The notes beneath the pieces are model-generated. The model saw nothing but the letters and a program-made list of their open reading frames with translations, had not been told where the DNA came from and did not search any database. Of a stretch of DNA of 28,752 nt, positions 1 to 9,404 are shown one piece after another (position 1 is the first letter of the stretch; each line of letters begins with the position of its first letter). The DNA is taken from positions 1 through 28,752 of the forward strand of contig JAJSPD010000190.1 of NCBI GenBank assembly GCA_021307315.1, in the 5' to 3' direction. The translations under genes were made by a program, and so were the position numbers. Origin of the DNA: Bisporella sp. PMI_857 (Eukaryota; Ascomycota; Leotiomycetes; Helotiales; Helotiaceae).

Positions 1-43
1 TGTTTATGGTACAAAGGAAGTCGCGTCGATGGCAGGACGTCTA

Positions 44-352
44 TTCCGAAAAAACCTTAATCGGGTTTAGCGTACCGAGAAATAGGGGGTGAGCTTAGAT
101 TGATTGAATTCTTGTCAAAGTTTTATATAATAACTTAAAAATCGGCTTACTGATCAGTTGGATTCTATATTATTGATTCATGAACTTATAATTCTTAAAT
201 TCTATTATTCTGTAGTCTTTTAAAGGTATTCCGAAAAAACCTCAATTCGGCGGCCGGTCACATGACGGTAGAACCCCTGAAGTTTGCCGAATCGGGAGAG
301 CACCACCACAACACCTACCTTTGATCGAGTATATCTTCACCCACAATGATCG
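44..352. repeat. Direct repeat, copy 1 (left end)
   Basis: Two conserved blocks occur here and again, in the same order and orientation, at 4110-4432. The outer block (about 48-75) contains CGAAAAAACCTTAATCGGG followed by TTTAGCGT. The inner block (about 238-352) contains GGTCACATGA, GAACCCCTGA, ATCGGGA and ACACAACACCTAC-like stretches. By eye the inner blocks match at roughly three of four positions over about 113 bp; the DNA between the blocks is poorly conserved. A short extra match to the outer block (ATTCCGAAAAAACCT) lies at about 228-242. No TG...CA ends typical of LTRs were recognised. Confidence 0.6.
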
Positions 353-1360
353 TAGCCCTTTACAATTAAGTGCAGTGTTATTTACGAGAGTGTTGGAAAT
401 AGAAATCATCATTAACTTACGACCTTCAAATCCTAACCGTTCCCTTCTGTTACATGCTTGACTCTTTTGTAGAATAACTCGATACGCTTTATTGCCCCAA
501 CCACGACGCTTCTTACTATCATCCCATAGAAACAAGAAATCGAGAAGATCGATAACGCTATCGAAGCGCATCTTATTTCCCGTAACAAAATGAAGTGGAC
601 CAACACTCCTATCGACCGTAAACATAGCTTTCATCCCGCGGTAACAAAATCGGATATCGCCTCGTTCTTGGACTAACTCTGGCGTAAGTTCAAGAAAGTG
701 CTTATTGCATTTAAGCATAGTTTTTCCACACGTTTAGGTCAAATTGCTCGAGATTGAAAACATGAAAGTATTCAAGCCACTTATCGCAAAGAAGTGCATT
801 GCGTTGGATATAATACCGATCGTACCAAGACTCAGCTTGAGCGAAACGGATATAAACATCCGCAGATCCTTGACTGCCCGCCAGCGCCGTTTATACTCTT
901 CGTGCATCAGTATGTTTCCCACGAGCATATTCTTTCCATAAGGTGGTACGAAGCGCCAGGTGGCCCAGTTAAGCTTGGGGAGGAACCAGCCGATTCCGCA
1001 CCGTTCGATGTCTTTCGCATTCCCAGGCTTTCTTTCACAACCGGCTTTCCATGCCGGATGACTCCACCGATCCTTGTATAAAAGAAATTCGCGCTAGAGA
1101 ATGCTGCTGCTGTAGCAAAATCGGAGAGCCCGTAGTGCGGTGACATCACAATCGTTTCTGGTAGAGAATAGGTTTTGGCCGTATAGGCCAGGACATGCTC
1201 AAAAAAAAGCAATACTTATTGATCTGGGCGTAAAGAAAGCCGAGCAGCTCCTGAATAGGAACGATATAGTACAGTAAAGAAGCCGGTGTGTAATTAGCTT
1301 CGTTATCATACAAATCCCATTGTCGCCATTGCTGGGAGATCTCCTTTATCATGGTCAACG
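242..1360 (-). pseudogene. C-terminal part of a broken, unrecognised gene
   Basis: Coding-like sequence reads on the minus strand from about 1360 to 400 but changes frame several times. One frame holds QQWRQWDLYDNEANYTP, the next MSPHYGLSDFATAAAF and a segment around RIGGVIRHGKPVVKE. Near 1020-1030 it shifts to a frame with KDIERCGIGWFLPKLNWAT and continues to 734. From 718 another frame gives LELTPELVQERGDIRFCYRG and then a Trp-rich stretch with WDDSKKRRGWGNKAYR. The last roughly 35 codons before the stop at 242 run into the flanking direct repeat and are probably not original coding. I do not recognise the family. Short introns could explain some frame changes, but not all of them have plausible splice signals. 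It appears to continue the blocks at 1395-4059. Confidence 0.45.
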
Positions 1361-1394
1361 AAATGCAGTGCTCTTCACGGATCCCATACGACTT

Positions 1395-2368
1395 TCACCG
1401 ATTGTTCAGAAGATTAGCAAGCGCGCGCTTTTTGCTATAGAAGTAGCCAAATTCACATACCGCTTTAGAAAAAGTGATGCTACCGCCTTCCTGCTGTAGC
1501 GAGCGGATATATCCCGGATCCAACGCAAGATTCTCGAGTGCTTCGTTGTTAAACACGTACACTTTGCACGTATCGAATAGAGTTTTGATCAAGTTATAGA
1601 ACTGGGAGTAGATCAACTCGTCTTGGCTTTCTTTCCTTTGCGGTGCTGCAAAAAAGGTCTGATTCATCGCATCGCGCATCGTGGCCACATATATTTAGAT
1701 CGTCTTGGGTTTCTTTTCGCTGGACTTCCATCGGCATTCAGAGAAGTCCGGGTTTTCGCGTACGAGTCTATACAACACTTTTTCCACAAATAGATTTCGG
1801 CTTCATGGTCCGCGGGGATCTGATCATAGAGGAAAGCACTATCGACCGACGTGATCTGCTTGGCAAGATCAACGTACGTACGGTCTTTGTTGTGGAATTG
1901 CGGGTCGGTTGCTTTCGACCATTGGTTTTCCCAGCTTTCATAGGCCGCATTGAAATTACCTGTCGTATCTATAAAGTGGAGTTTCGTATTTTTAGCATAC
2001 ATAAAAAAAGTCGCACCTTTGAATCGTTCGCAACTTGGGTTGGTATCAATAATCTCGATAATTAGGTTCCACAGCGAGTCGAGATATTGCAGCTGAATTG
2101 TATACTGGAGAAAAGTTTCTCGTGAAATTTCTTTCCGGGCCAAGGCTTCTCCAGAAATGGCGGTCGAATCCATCTCAACAATGCGAGCGGACGCAGAATA
2201 ATGCTGTATAAAATTAGAGGAATCGACAATCCGGTTCAAGGCGGAACTAAGAACTTCATCATACAAAAGCTCATAGTTTTCTTTGCTTAGGTAAGTGCTA
2301 TGCTCGTAGCTACTCTCAAAATGCAGCATTAGGAAGAAAATATAAATCAACAAAAACTCCATACTCAT
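1395..2368 (-). pseudogene. Central part of the same broken gene
   Basis: An open stretch of about 230 codons (2368 to 1664) is rich in charged and aromatic residues, with segments such as LSKENYELLYDEVLSSALNR and WENQWSKATDPQFHNKDRTY. It runs into an overlapping frame (1688 to 1395) with SQDELIYSQFYNLIKTLFDT. The two overlap by about 25 bases and join smoothly as one protein if a single frameshift lies near 1670-1690. The hydrophobic first residues (MEFLLIYIFFLMLHF) could mimic a signal peptide, but coding-like sequence continues upstream, so I read this as an internal segment. The family is unknown to me. The amino-acid texture resembles genes carried by fungal repeats rather than conserved metabolism, which is an inference. 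Confidence 0.45.
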
Positions 2369-2934
2369 TACACTCCAAAACAGTAGTGAGGAATCTTGTG
2401 GAGAGAAGTATATGTAAAAGCTAGCAACCCGCGTTTATTATATGCAGGAACTCGGAGTCCAAAGTAGATGTCCGCAGTCAGATTCAAGATTACATAGCTT
2501 TTGGGAAACCAATTAATGCCAAAACGAGCAATAGCCAAGCTAGTAAAAAAACAGCATATGCTATCGATGTCGAAAGATACTTTCGGCGAGCGGTTCTTCT
2601 TGCTCGTGGTATGATATTGTGATAAACATAGGTTTCTAGGCAAGTGTTTATCACGAGGCTTAGCAGCAGTAGTCGGAGCACTGGATCTTTCAAAGCTAGC
2701 TCGAATATCAAGTCCGTTAACGTCTGCTGGTTTTATCAGCTTTGGACTACTTAACACGTCTGGCACAGGGCTTCTTGCATTACTCCGCGCAAAATGCTTG
2801 TGATTTGTTGGATTGAAGAACACTCAAAATGCACGTCAGAGCGTTGGTGATGCTCGTAGTGCAACTGGTCTGCTTCATAATGTTGCTCGTGCGTACAACT
2901 TCGAAAATTACGAAGTTGTTCGGCAAGCTTAAAC
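2369..2934 (-). pseudogene. Middle part of the same broken gene
   Basis: One frame reads from about 2932 (KLAEQLRNFRSCTHEQHYEA) through a His-rich stretch to MQEALCQTC. After three in-frame stops it continues as DLIFELALKDPVLRLLLLSL and VINTCLETYVYHNII. Near 2600 the coding texture moves to another frame with SICCFFTSLAIARFGINWFP and continues to a stop near 2368. The stops are TAA, TGA and TAA; decay from Gln or Arg codons by C-to-T change is plausible for them but not shown. The hydrophobic run in one frame (FLLAWLLLVLALIGF) may be a chance membrane-like stretch, because the overlapping frame looks more protein-like there. Confidence 0.4.
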
Positions 2935-4059
2935 GATGTCCGCGCGTTTGGGCTGGAGAAGCGGTGGGGGTAGAGTTGGTAAATGGGGTAAAGTTTGTGC
3001 TGTTGGGCTAAGGGCCAGCATAGGTATGGGCAGATTAAGAGTTGAATGAGAGCGAACTATATTATGAGCGAGTGGTAAAGGCACTGAGTTCCTTGCTTGA
3101 ACAGCAGGTATTGGAAAGACATTGATGGAGCATAGGTTTGTGACAGATAGTGAGCTTACAGAATCAATACTAGGGGTTGACTGCTGTGGTGTAGATTTTA
3201 CCTAAGACATAAGATTATTTTTCTGCGTTGGAAACGACATGTTCCGCTTGCTGTTCTTTCTTTTGATGGTGCTTAGTTGTGGCCCAGAAACAGACTTTTG
3301 TAGGACTGGTGTTTGTGGCTGTACCGTATGTTTTTGGGCGTGTTGAGGAGTTACTGATATCTCGGACGGGGTTGATCTGTCTATTCTGTCATTCTTTTAT
3401 GCTATAATCGATTGCTCGTCTACTGCAGCAACTGGTGAAAAGCAAAACGGCACACGCTCTTCATCGCTACCCGTATCTCTTTCGCCGGCAACATATAAGC
3501 CTTCTTTTGCTAGCATGTCTACGCCCGCAGAAGTGTATTCTAATTCATTCTTCTTTTGCTCTGCTGGTGTCTGTTCTTTCTGCGCTTCCTTCGTGATAGG
3601 AAACCGCAACTCTATTAATATTTCCGCAACTGCTTTATTCGTCTTATTTATCTGCCGAGAAATCTCTGCATTATATTCGCGCTGCTCAAGATTGGCATCT
3701 TGTTCCTGGATTCGGATTTTGCAAATCTGCGTAGCTACTTTAATGTCTTTATTGGACGGAGGCTGTTGGGTCGGTAGTGGAGAAATCGGTCGATGGCTGG
3801 ACAGAGCATCATTTTGCGGGACATTATCATCCAAAGGAATGCGAATATCAGAGCTCGTTCGGAGCCCACTGGCAGGAGTTACAGCGGGCACGCTTGAATG
3901 TGGAGGCTTGTATGCGATGAATGATACTAGACCGACAAGTTGACGCGATCGATGATAAGAACGAAGTTTACTCTGTCTCACAGCTTTTGCTGCATCTGCT
4001 TCGCTCCTATGCTTTCGTGGTCTGCCACCGCGTTTCTTTGGAGACTGATGTAGTGCCAT
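2935..4059 (-). pseudogene. N-terminal part: AT-hook-like basic protein with in-frame stops
   Basis: The first ATG is at 4059, directly followed by a basic segment with GGRPRKHRSEADAA and RQSKLRSYHRSRQ. The GRPRK core is an AT-hook-like DNA-binding motif; such N-termini are common in fungal repeat-borne genes but not specific. About residues 120-180 look coiled-coil-like (Glu/Gln/Lys-rich). The frame meets a TAA at 3397, stays coding-like, meets a TAG near 3205, and continues through a Pro/Ser/Thr-rich tail to about 2935. Both stops are one C-to-T change from Gln codons (CAA, CAG), the pattern expected from RIP. The original protein, joined to the blocks downstream, would have been about 1,000 residues or more. 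Its function is not assignable. Confidence 0.5.
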
Positions 4060-4109
4060 TGAAATATAGAAATAATGGAAGTACGCGGTTGTTTTGTTGC
4101 TGATTTCGC

Positions 4110-4432
4110 GACTCGAAATAAACCTCGATTTAGTTAGCGTGGTTCTTTGAATCGGTCTTGGGACGCCACACTTCTACAACGCAACAACTACTTATAAAAA
4201 TGTTTTGCAAACTTACTATAGCCATTTATTTAACGCTGTAATGCTTCGCTTTTGGTGGAAAGTGAATTATATCTTATATTGGTTGCGTTGGTGGAGATAA
4301 ACTTGGACTAGAAGATAACCTTAATTGGGAAACTGGTCACATGATGAGCGAACCCCTGAGATTTTGCCGGATCGGGAAAGCAACACACACAACACCTACT
4401 TTAATCGAGCATATCTTCAACCACAACTATCA
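4110..4432. repeat. Direct repeat, copy 2
   Basis: Second copy of the arrangement at 44-352. The outer block is about 4114-4141 (CGAAATAAACCTCGATTTAG) and the inner block about 4317-4432 (GGTCACATGATGAGCG, GAACCCCTGAG, ATCGGGAAAGCA, ACACAACACCTACTTTAATC). It lies just upstream of the ATG at 4059 of the minus-strand gene, so it may contain that gene's promoter. Spacing between outer and inner blocks is about 200 bp in both copies. The copy-to-copy distance is about 4.07 kb. Confidence 0.6.
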
Positions 4433-4760
4433 TTTCGCTTAGGAATTTGCATCAATACAATCACTGAAAGATTCTAGACTGACTAAGTCTATATATTTAC
4501 AAGTTTAATCCGGACCCTCACCCCTCGATATACCTTCATAACTGAAGTAAAATGAAGTAAAGTTATGTGATAAAGCAAAGAGCGGGGTTGGAAGGGCTTC
4601 TAGTCTTTGGCTTCCAGGTAATTTTACATAAGCAGAATCTTTTTACTATTTGGCTTTAAGCCCAAATACTAGCAGCTTTGGCGATTAAGCAGCTTTAAAT
4701 ATGTTAGCTTTGCGCCGACTATTGCGTTTTTTGCTTAAAAAGAGCGAAACGGAAGGGCTG

Positions 4761-4780
4761 TTGTTGTACTAGTACAGCAA
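4761..4780. repeat. Interrupted palindrome centred on CTAG, copy 1
   Basis: Inverted symmetry around CTAG at 4769-4772, with the perfect core TGTACTAGTACA and arms TTG/CAA; one mismatched pair over 20 bp. The same symmetry recurs at 8935-8956 and 9027-9050. Confidence 0.5.
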
Positions 4781-6499
4781 GGCTTTTTTTGCAGCTGTTT
4801 ATTTATATAATGTTTTGTGGCACTTTTAATACGCTTTTTATTGTTGTACCTTTATTTTCCGCCGGCTTTACGTCGTTGTTGTCCGGTTTAAGTAGTTTAT
4901 TTCGGCTTTGACATAACTCGTTTGCTATAAAGTTGACTGTAAAAGTAGGTAATGTTACTGTAAAAACAAGAAATATAAGATTTAATTTAAGTACTCCAAT
5001 AAGCAATATACTGATACTAAACTGCAACAAACTTCTTTAACTTTGCTACATATAACTTTCGGCTTTAAGCTATACACACAATGAACTTTACAACAATAAG
5101 CTTGTTTATACAAGTTTTTCCAGTTTGAAACTTTTTATATGCCAAAAATACATATTGCCAAACTGTAAATAAGAAATAAATAGAATTGGCTACTTATATA
5201 TAAGTATTAGTATATATATGCGTATGTGTGTGTAAAAATTACAAAGAAAAAAAAAAAAAGTTAAACTGTAAAGTTGAATAAAAAAAAAATTACTTAAGTT
5301 CAATTTTTACTTTAGCGATTCCAATAAACGTATAACGAGCGACAATGCAGTGTAACATTTAACCGAAGTTCTTGTATAAACATTGGTTTGCGGCGAAAGG
5401 TTTAAACAAAACTGACGGGCAAAGTAGCTTTTTGCGCGAGCTTTGCAGCTTTGTAGGCACTTTGACTATTTCACAAACTGCAAGCTCTGTAAAATAATGT
5501 TTATACCGATTGCTAACTCGCAAACTTTCGTTTTGCTTATCTAAGCCGTTGCTTCGACAGTTAGTGTAAAAACGAAAAGTCAAAGTGCACATAATAAGCT
5601 TTAAATCAGAGTGTGTTGTTTAACTTAACGTTAAAACAAACAAATAAAATTTTGTGTAAGTAAAAAGAAAGTTATCAAAAAAGTAGATAATATATATAAA
5701 GCGAATAATGTAAAAATGGTCTATTCGTTTGTTTATATACTTTGCTGAAGTTCTGCTACTTCGCGGTAAAAGCAACTACTTAAACGCTTATAGCAAACAC
5801 CAACAAATAGCTATACTATTAAAATATAGTACCGGCTAAGTAGAATAACCATTTATTAGCGCGCTTACACACATTACAACTATTAGCCTGGCTTTAAAAA
5901 CGAAACAAGCTTAGTAATTGAACCAAAGCTTTCTTTTTTCAGTAATGCAAGCGCTCGGCATATTGCGTACCAAACTAGTTCTGTTATACTAACTAGCTGT
6001 TAACAAACCAGTAGCTTTATTAATATTAACACTAACATTCCGTTTTACCAGCCGCATTTAGCTTTTAAACATTAAGAATGTAACTCGCGCTAGAAATACT
6101 CGCGCAGTAAAAACTTTATGTTGTTACTAGTATTTGTACAAACCGATTTAAATAAAGCACACTAAAGTTTAAAAAAGTTGACCAAATGTAAGTAGCGTTA
6201 CAAACAGCGGCAGCGCTAACGCACTTAAAAACTTAAGCTTACATAAGCAGTTTCGCAGCAAAAAAAACGTTTTTTCAAAAGCACAAGTACACTTAAATTG
6301 CTTGATTACTATTCGAAACAACTTCGCTAGCTAAATTCTAGTAAGTATTTCACAAAATATTTATTTTTACTCGTTATAGTAATAATTTATAGCAATAGCC
6401 GGAATGTTGCTTAATATTTTTGCTGCCGATAATATGAAAGTTTTAAAGTTTCAGCCGTTTACAGTTTACTACACGCTTAAATATATGCTTATAAAAACG

Positions 6500-6853
6500 G
6501 CTGTTTTAAAGTGTATAAGTCTTGTAGCACGCAACGTAAAATAGATTTAATGCTTGCTGCCGGAAACTGCTCGGTTCGCTTGTGCGAAAAAGTTATTTTA
6601 CAATACTTAAACGGTCTATTAATGTGTATAAATTTACAATGCTGCGCAAATGCTACTGAAAGTTATAGCGACCAACTTCGCTTAGCGTTCAACTTTAATG
6701 CATAAAATGATTTCGTGTGTGCTTGCGTTACATACGCGAAGCATTGTTTATAGCGATATAAAGCCGGCTAATATGCTTTTTTGCTCGAATAACAAAGTCC
6801 GGCTTTGCGATTTCGCCGAAAAAAAGCCGCTAAATAAAAACTTCACTAAATAA
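6500..6853 (+). pseudogene. Decayed protein kinase fragment
   Basis: The clearest part is an open stretch of 48 codons from 6707 to 6853. It contains IVYSDIKPANMLF followed by NNKVRLCDFAE, which match the kinase catalytic loop (H-R/S-D-x-K-P-x-N) and the start of the activation segment (DFG, here DFA). The catalytic Asp, Lys and Asn are present. The usual His is Tyr (TAT), one C-to-T change from CAT, as RIP would produce. Upstream, 6500-6705 in the neighbouring frame reads GCFKVYKSCS, then LMLAAGNC and VILQYLNG, plausible for the end of an N-lobe and the hinge. A frameshift near 6705 separates the two. No glycine-rich loop or C-lobe beyond DFA was found, so this is a fragment and cannot make an active kinase. 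Whether it came from a host gene or was carried by a repeat is unknown. Confidence 0.6.
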
Positions 6854-7659
6854 AAAAAACAGTTACTTTAACTATACGTCGCTGCATCGATGCCGGGCCT
6901 AGCCGGACGCGCCGGATCTTTTTTAGTAGTTGAAATAATTTGTATACTTTTAAGCTTAGTATTTAAAGCTATATACGAAAAAAGTTCCTTTTAATAACAT
7001 GTATGTAAATAACGTCCGCAGTGCGATCAAAACTGAAAAACGGTCAGCGTTAAGATGTTCCAAATGTAGCAGTACAAACAGTAATTCGTGGATATCTAAA
7101 TGTAGCAGCGCAAAAATATAAAAGACTTTGAAGTAAAGTTGAGTTTCGGAAATTGTTAGTACTTAATGTTAGTGCAAAAAAATTAAAATTAAAAAATAAA
7201 ATTAAAAATATTGCATTAATTTGTTTCAGTTTTAATTACGCGCGTTGTGAAAGTTAGTTGTAATAGCCGATTTTGTTTCGGAAAAGCAACAACGCTTTTT
7301 GAAAACTTTAAATAAGCGCGTAGCGTGAAATATCGGCTTATAGCTGCGTGTAGTCTATAAAACAAGTGAACTTAGTTGGTTTCTATAAAAGCATTGCTCC
7401 TGACCTGTGCTTACATCGAAGCTGTAGCTTAGACATTTTACATTTTAGAGTATGCTTTTTCGACTCGAATATATATTTGTTTTTTTTTACACATTTGTAG
7501 TACAATAGCTAAAAGATTTCATTTATTAAGTGTGTATATATGTTTTTTTTTTTTTGATAAAGTTTTGCATTTTAATTTTTTGCAATACAGACAGACCAAA
7601 AGATCGTGCTACTATTTATTTCTTGGCTCTGCTTATTTTTTTTTTATATAGTATGTCGC

Positions 7660-7687
7660 TTTTTTTTTTTTTTTTTTTTTTTTTTTT
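7660..7687. repeat. Poly-T run of 28
   Basis: Twenty-eight uninterrupted T on the plus strand, with shorter T runs nearby (about 7540 and 7635). It could be the A-tail of a minus-strand retroposed copy, but I see no LINE or SINE body next to it, so it is listed only as a homopolymer. Confidence 0.6.
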
Positions 7688-7739
7688 CCGGCTTTGCGTT
7701 TACGCTATGGCTTATTAACTGTTGTATAAGTTTAGTATT

Positions 7740-8120
7740 TACGGGTTCGATATTACTTTCGCCGGGTGTTTTTAATATTTTTCTCGCCGAAATCCAAATT
7801 CAAAATCTTGCATACAATAATACTCGAGTTCGAGTAAAATATTTCGGTAAGTGTTCAGCTTTTAACCGTTATCCTGAAAACGGCTTAACGCGTCAACGTA
7901 AAGCATGTGTTTTCGCGATATCGTCAATCGGACAACAGTATGCTTAGAATCCGTCAACCAGTCGCCGGGAGAGTTATCGAACAAACTCCAGGTATCCGAA
8001 AGCTTGGCCGAAAACGCATTAAATATACAAAAGTCGCTTTTCTCTGCATTTTTCGCAGCGTTTAGAGTGCTTTTCTTGCTTGGGTTATTTTGCTGTCGCT
8101 GTCAAGAATAGCCTCTCGGC
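7740..8120 (+). pseudogene. Coding-like scraps of unknown origin
   Basis: This part is less AT-rich than its surroundings. A plus-strand frame ending at 8111 contains VNRTTVCLESVNQSPGELSN and KLQVSESLAENALNIQKS, helix-like with ordinary amino-acid use. Another frame over 7740-7947 holds NNTRVRVKYFGKCSAFNRYP. Neither has a convincing start or partner exon. The texture suggests a decayed gene, but I cannot name it and it may be chance. Confidence 0.2.
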
Positions 8121-8934
8121 CGCCGCCCGGCCCTGCTAACCTGTATAGCAAACCCGGCGCGCTCTCGTCAGGCATACAATATGCAAAAATAACATCTGGC
8201 TACTGTGGCTCTAACCGGGATAGCGCTAACGGTAGCCTACGCAACAACGATTACGTTTACTAGTTTGAGTTTATTTTCCAGCTGAAAGCTGAAAATACTG
8301 TCCGGGCTACGCGAAGGCGCGCTGTTGAAGTTTTACAGTAGCTCATTTTTACTTTTTTTGCGCTGTTTTGCATAAGGATTGCGCGAGTTATAAGTTTAGT
8401 GGCTCGAAAAGCCCGACTGCAAAAAGACAACTACCAGATATTAGGCCCTAAGTATGTTTAGTAGCATAAGCTTTCTTTAACTACTTCTTTTTTTCTCGCT
8501 GCTTTTTTCAATGTAACCGTATACTAGCAGCGAGCGTCAACGTTGATTTTACACGGCCGAAGCTTTAAACTAACAGGAAAAGCAATTATTCATTTGTAAA
8601 ATAGTATATCGGAGTAGGCTACTGCTAAATAATTTGCGGTGTTTTAAAAGATTAACAACAAAAGTTAGTGCAGCAAAGAAAAATACTATCAATATATTCG
8701 GCGTAGTAAAGCTTGTGTTTGTTTAGTAGTGTTAAACGCGTGTAATAAATGTAGAGCTATTTAGCACTAAAGTTATAAATAAGTTATTAGCTCTAAACAT
8801 AAAGCTATTTGGTTTTGGTCTGTTTTTATGTTTGGATTTTTTTTTAAGTGCCAACTTTTTAAACGCGACCAAAAGAACCAGCTTTTTAACGCTCGCTGTA
8901 CTTGTTTTTTCAGCGAAAAATAAAAGGAATAGCT

Positions 8935-8956
8935 TTTGTCGTCCTAGTACGACAAA
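8935..8956. repeat. Interrupted palindrome centred on CTAG, copy 2
   Basis: TTTGTCGT and ACGACAAA are mirrored around CTAG (8944-8947) with one mismatched pair (C8943/T8948) in 22 bp. It has the same design as the copies at 4761-4780 and 9027-9050. Confidence 0.55.
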
Positions 8957-9026
8957 GTATGTAATATACAGCTCTGTGGTCACGCAATTTATACTATTAC
9001 AACAAAGCAAACCAAAAAGCTTACGG

Positions 9027-9050
9027 CTTTGTAGTACTAGTACGGCAAAG
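9027..9050. repeat. Interrupted palindrome centred on CTAG, copy 3
   Basis: CTTTGTAGTA and TACGGCAAAG are mirrored around CTAG at 9037-9040 with two mismatched pairs in 24 bp. It lies 92 bp downstream of copy 2. The three copies together suggest an ancestral palindrome close to CTTTG-YGTACTAGTACR-CAAAG. Confidence 0.55.
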
Positions 9051-9253
9051 AAGTTTACAAAGCTAAAATACTTAAGTAAAGATTTAACAGTGTAACAACA
9101 GATAATTCGAAAGTAAATGTGTGTTAATAAAAAGAATTAAAAAAAAAAATTAAAAAAAATTGGAGGTTGCGGCTTAAAAAAGAAGCGGTAGTAAATAATT
9201 GCTGCGGTTAACTTCGGCCTACTGCATTACAATATACGGCTTTAGGAATTTTT

Positions 9254-9404
9254 GGGTTGGGGTAGCAAGGGTTGTACGCCAAGAAATTTAAGCGAGACCC
9301 ACATTATCCGTTGGTCCAATAAAAACAACATCAACCTTCGCAACGGCCGGATGCTGGTCTGTGCGCTTACCTCATTTTCCGGCAACCCTGGGAAACCCCA
9401 ACCC
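9254..9404. mobile_element. Small inverted-repeat element (MITE-like), 151 bp
   Basis: The ends are GGGTTGGGGT (9254-9263) and its exact reverse complement ACCCCAACCC (9395-9404). After a short unmatched spacer the symmetry resumes with AGGGTTG near the left end and CAACCCT near the right end, giving imperfect inverted repeats of about 22 bp. The interior has ordinary GC and lacks the AT bias of its surroundings. No target duplication was recognised. An open frame spans it but looks incidental. It could be a non-autonomous DNA transposon or a fragment of another element. Confidence 0.4.

Noticed and set aside
744..1081. Plus-strand open frames of 65 and 95 codons
   Set aside because: They overlap minus-strand sequence with better protein texture and have no start context or homology I recognise.
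3515..3943. 142-codon plus-strand frame
   Set aside because: It is the antisense of the AT-hook-like N-terminal block, whose composition is far more protein-like.
4803..5592. Short hydrophobic minus-strand frames in the AT-rich tract
   Set aside because: Phe/Leu/Lys-rich translations are expected by chance from AT-rich DNA; no motif was seen.
8732..9095. Overlapping frames of about 90 codons on both strands
   Set aside because: They lie across the CTAG palindromes, which yield mirrored open frames; neither resembles a real protein.
9254..9404. tRNA or 5S rRNA gene
   Set aside because: The ordinary-GC island shows no cloverleaf arms, A/B boxes or 5S-like sequence; inverted ends explain it better.
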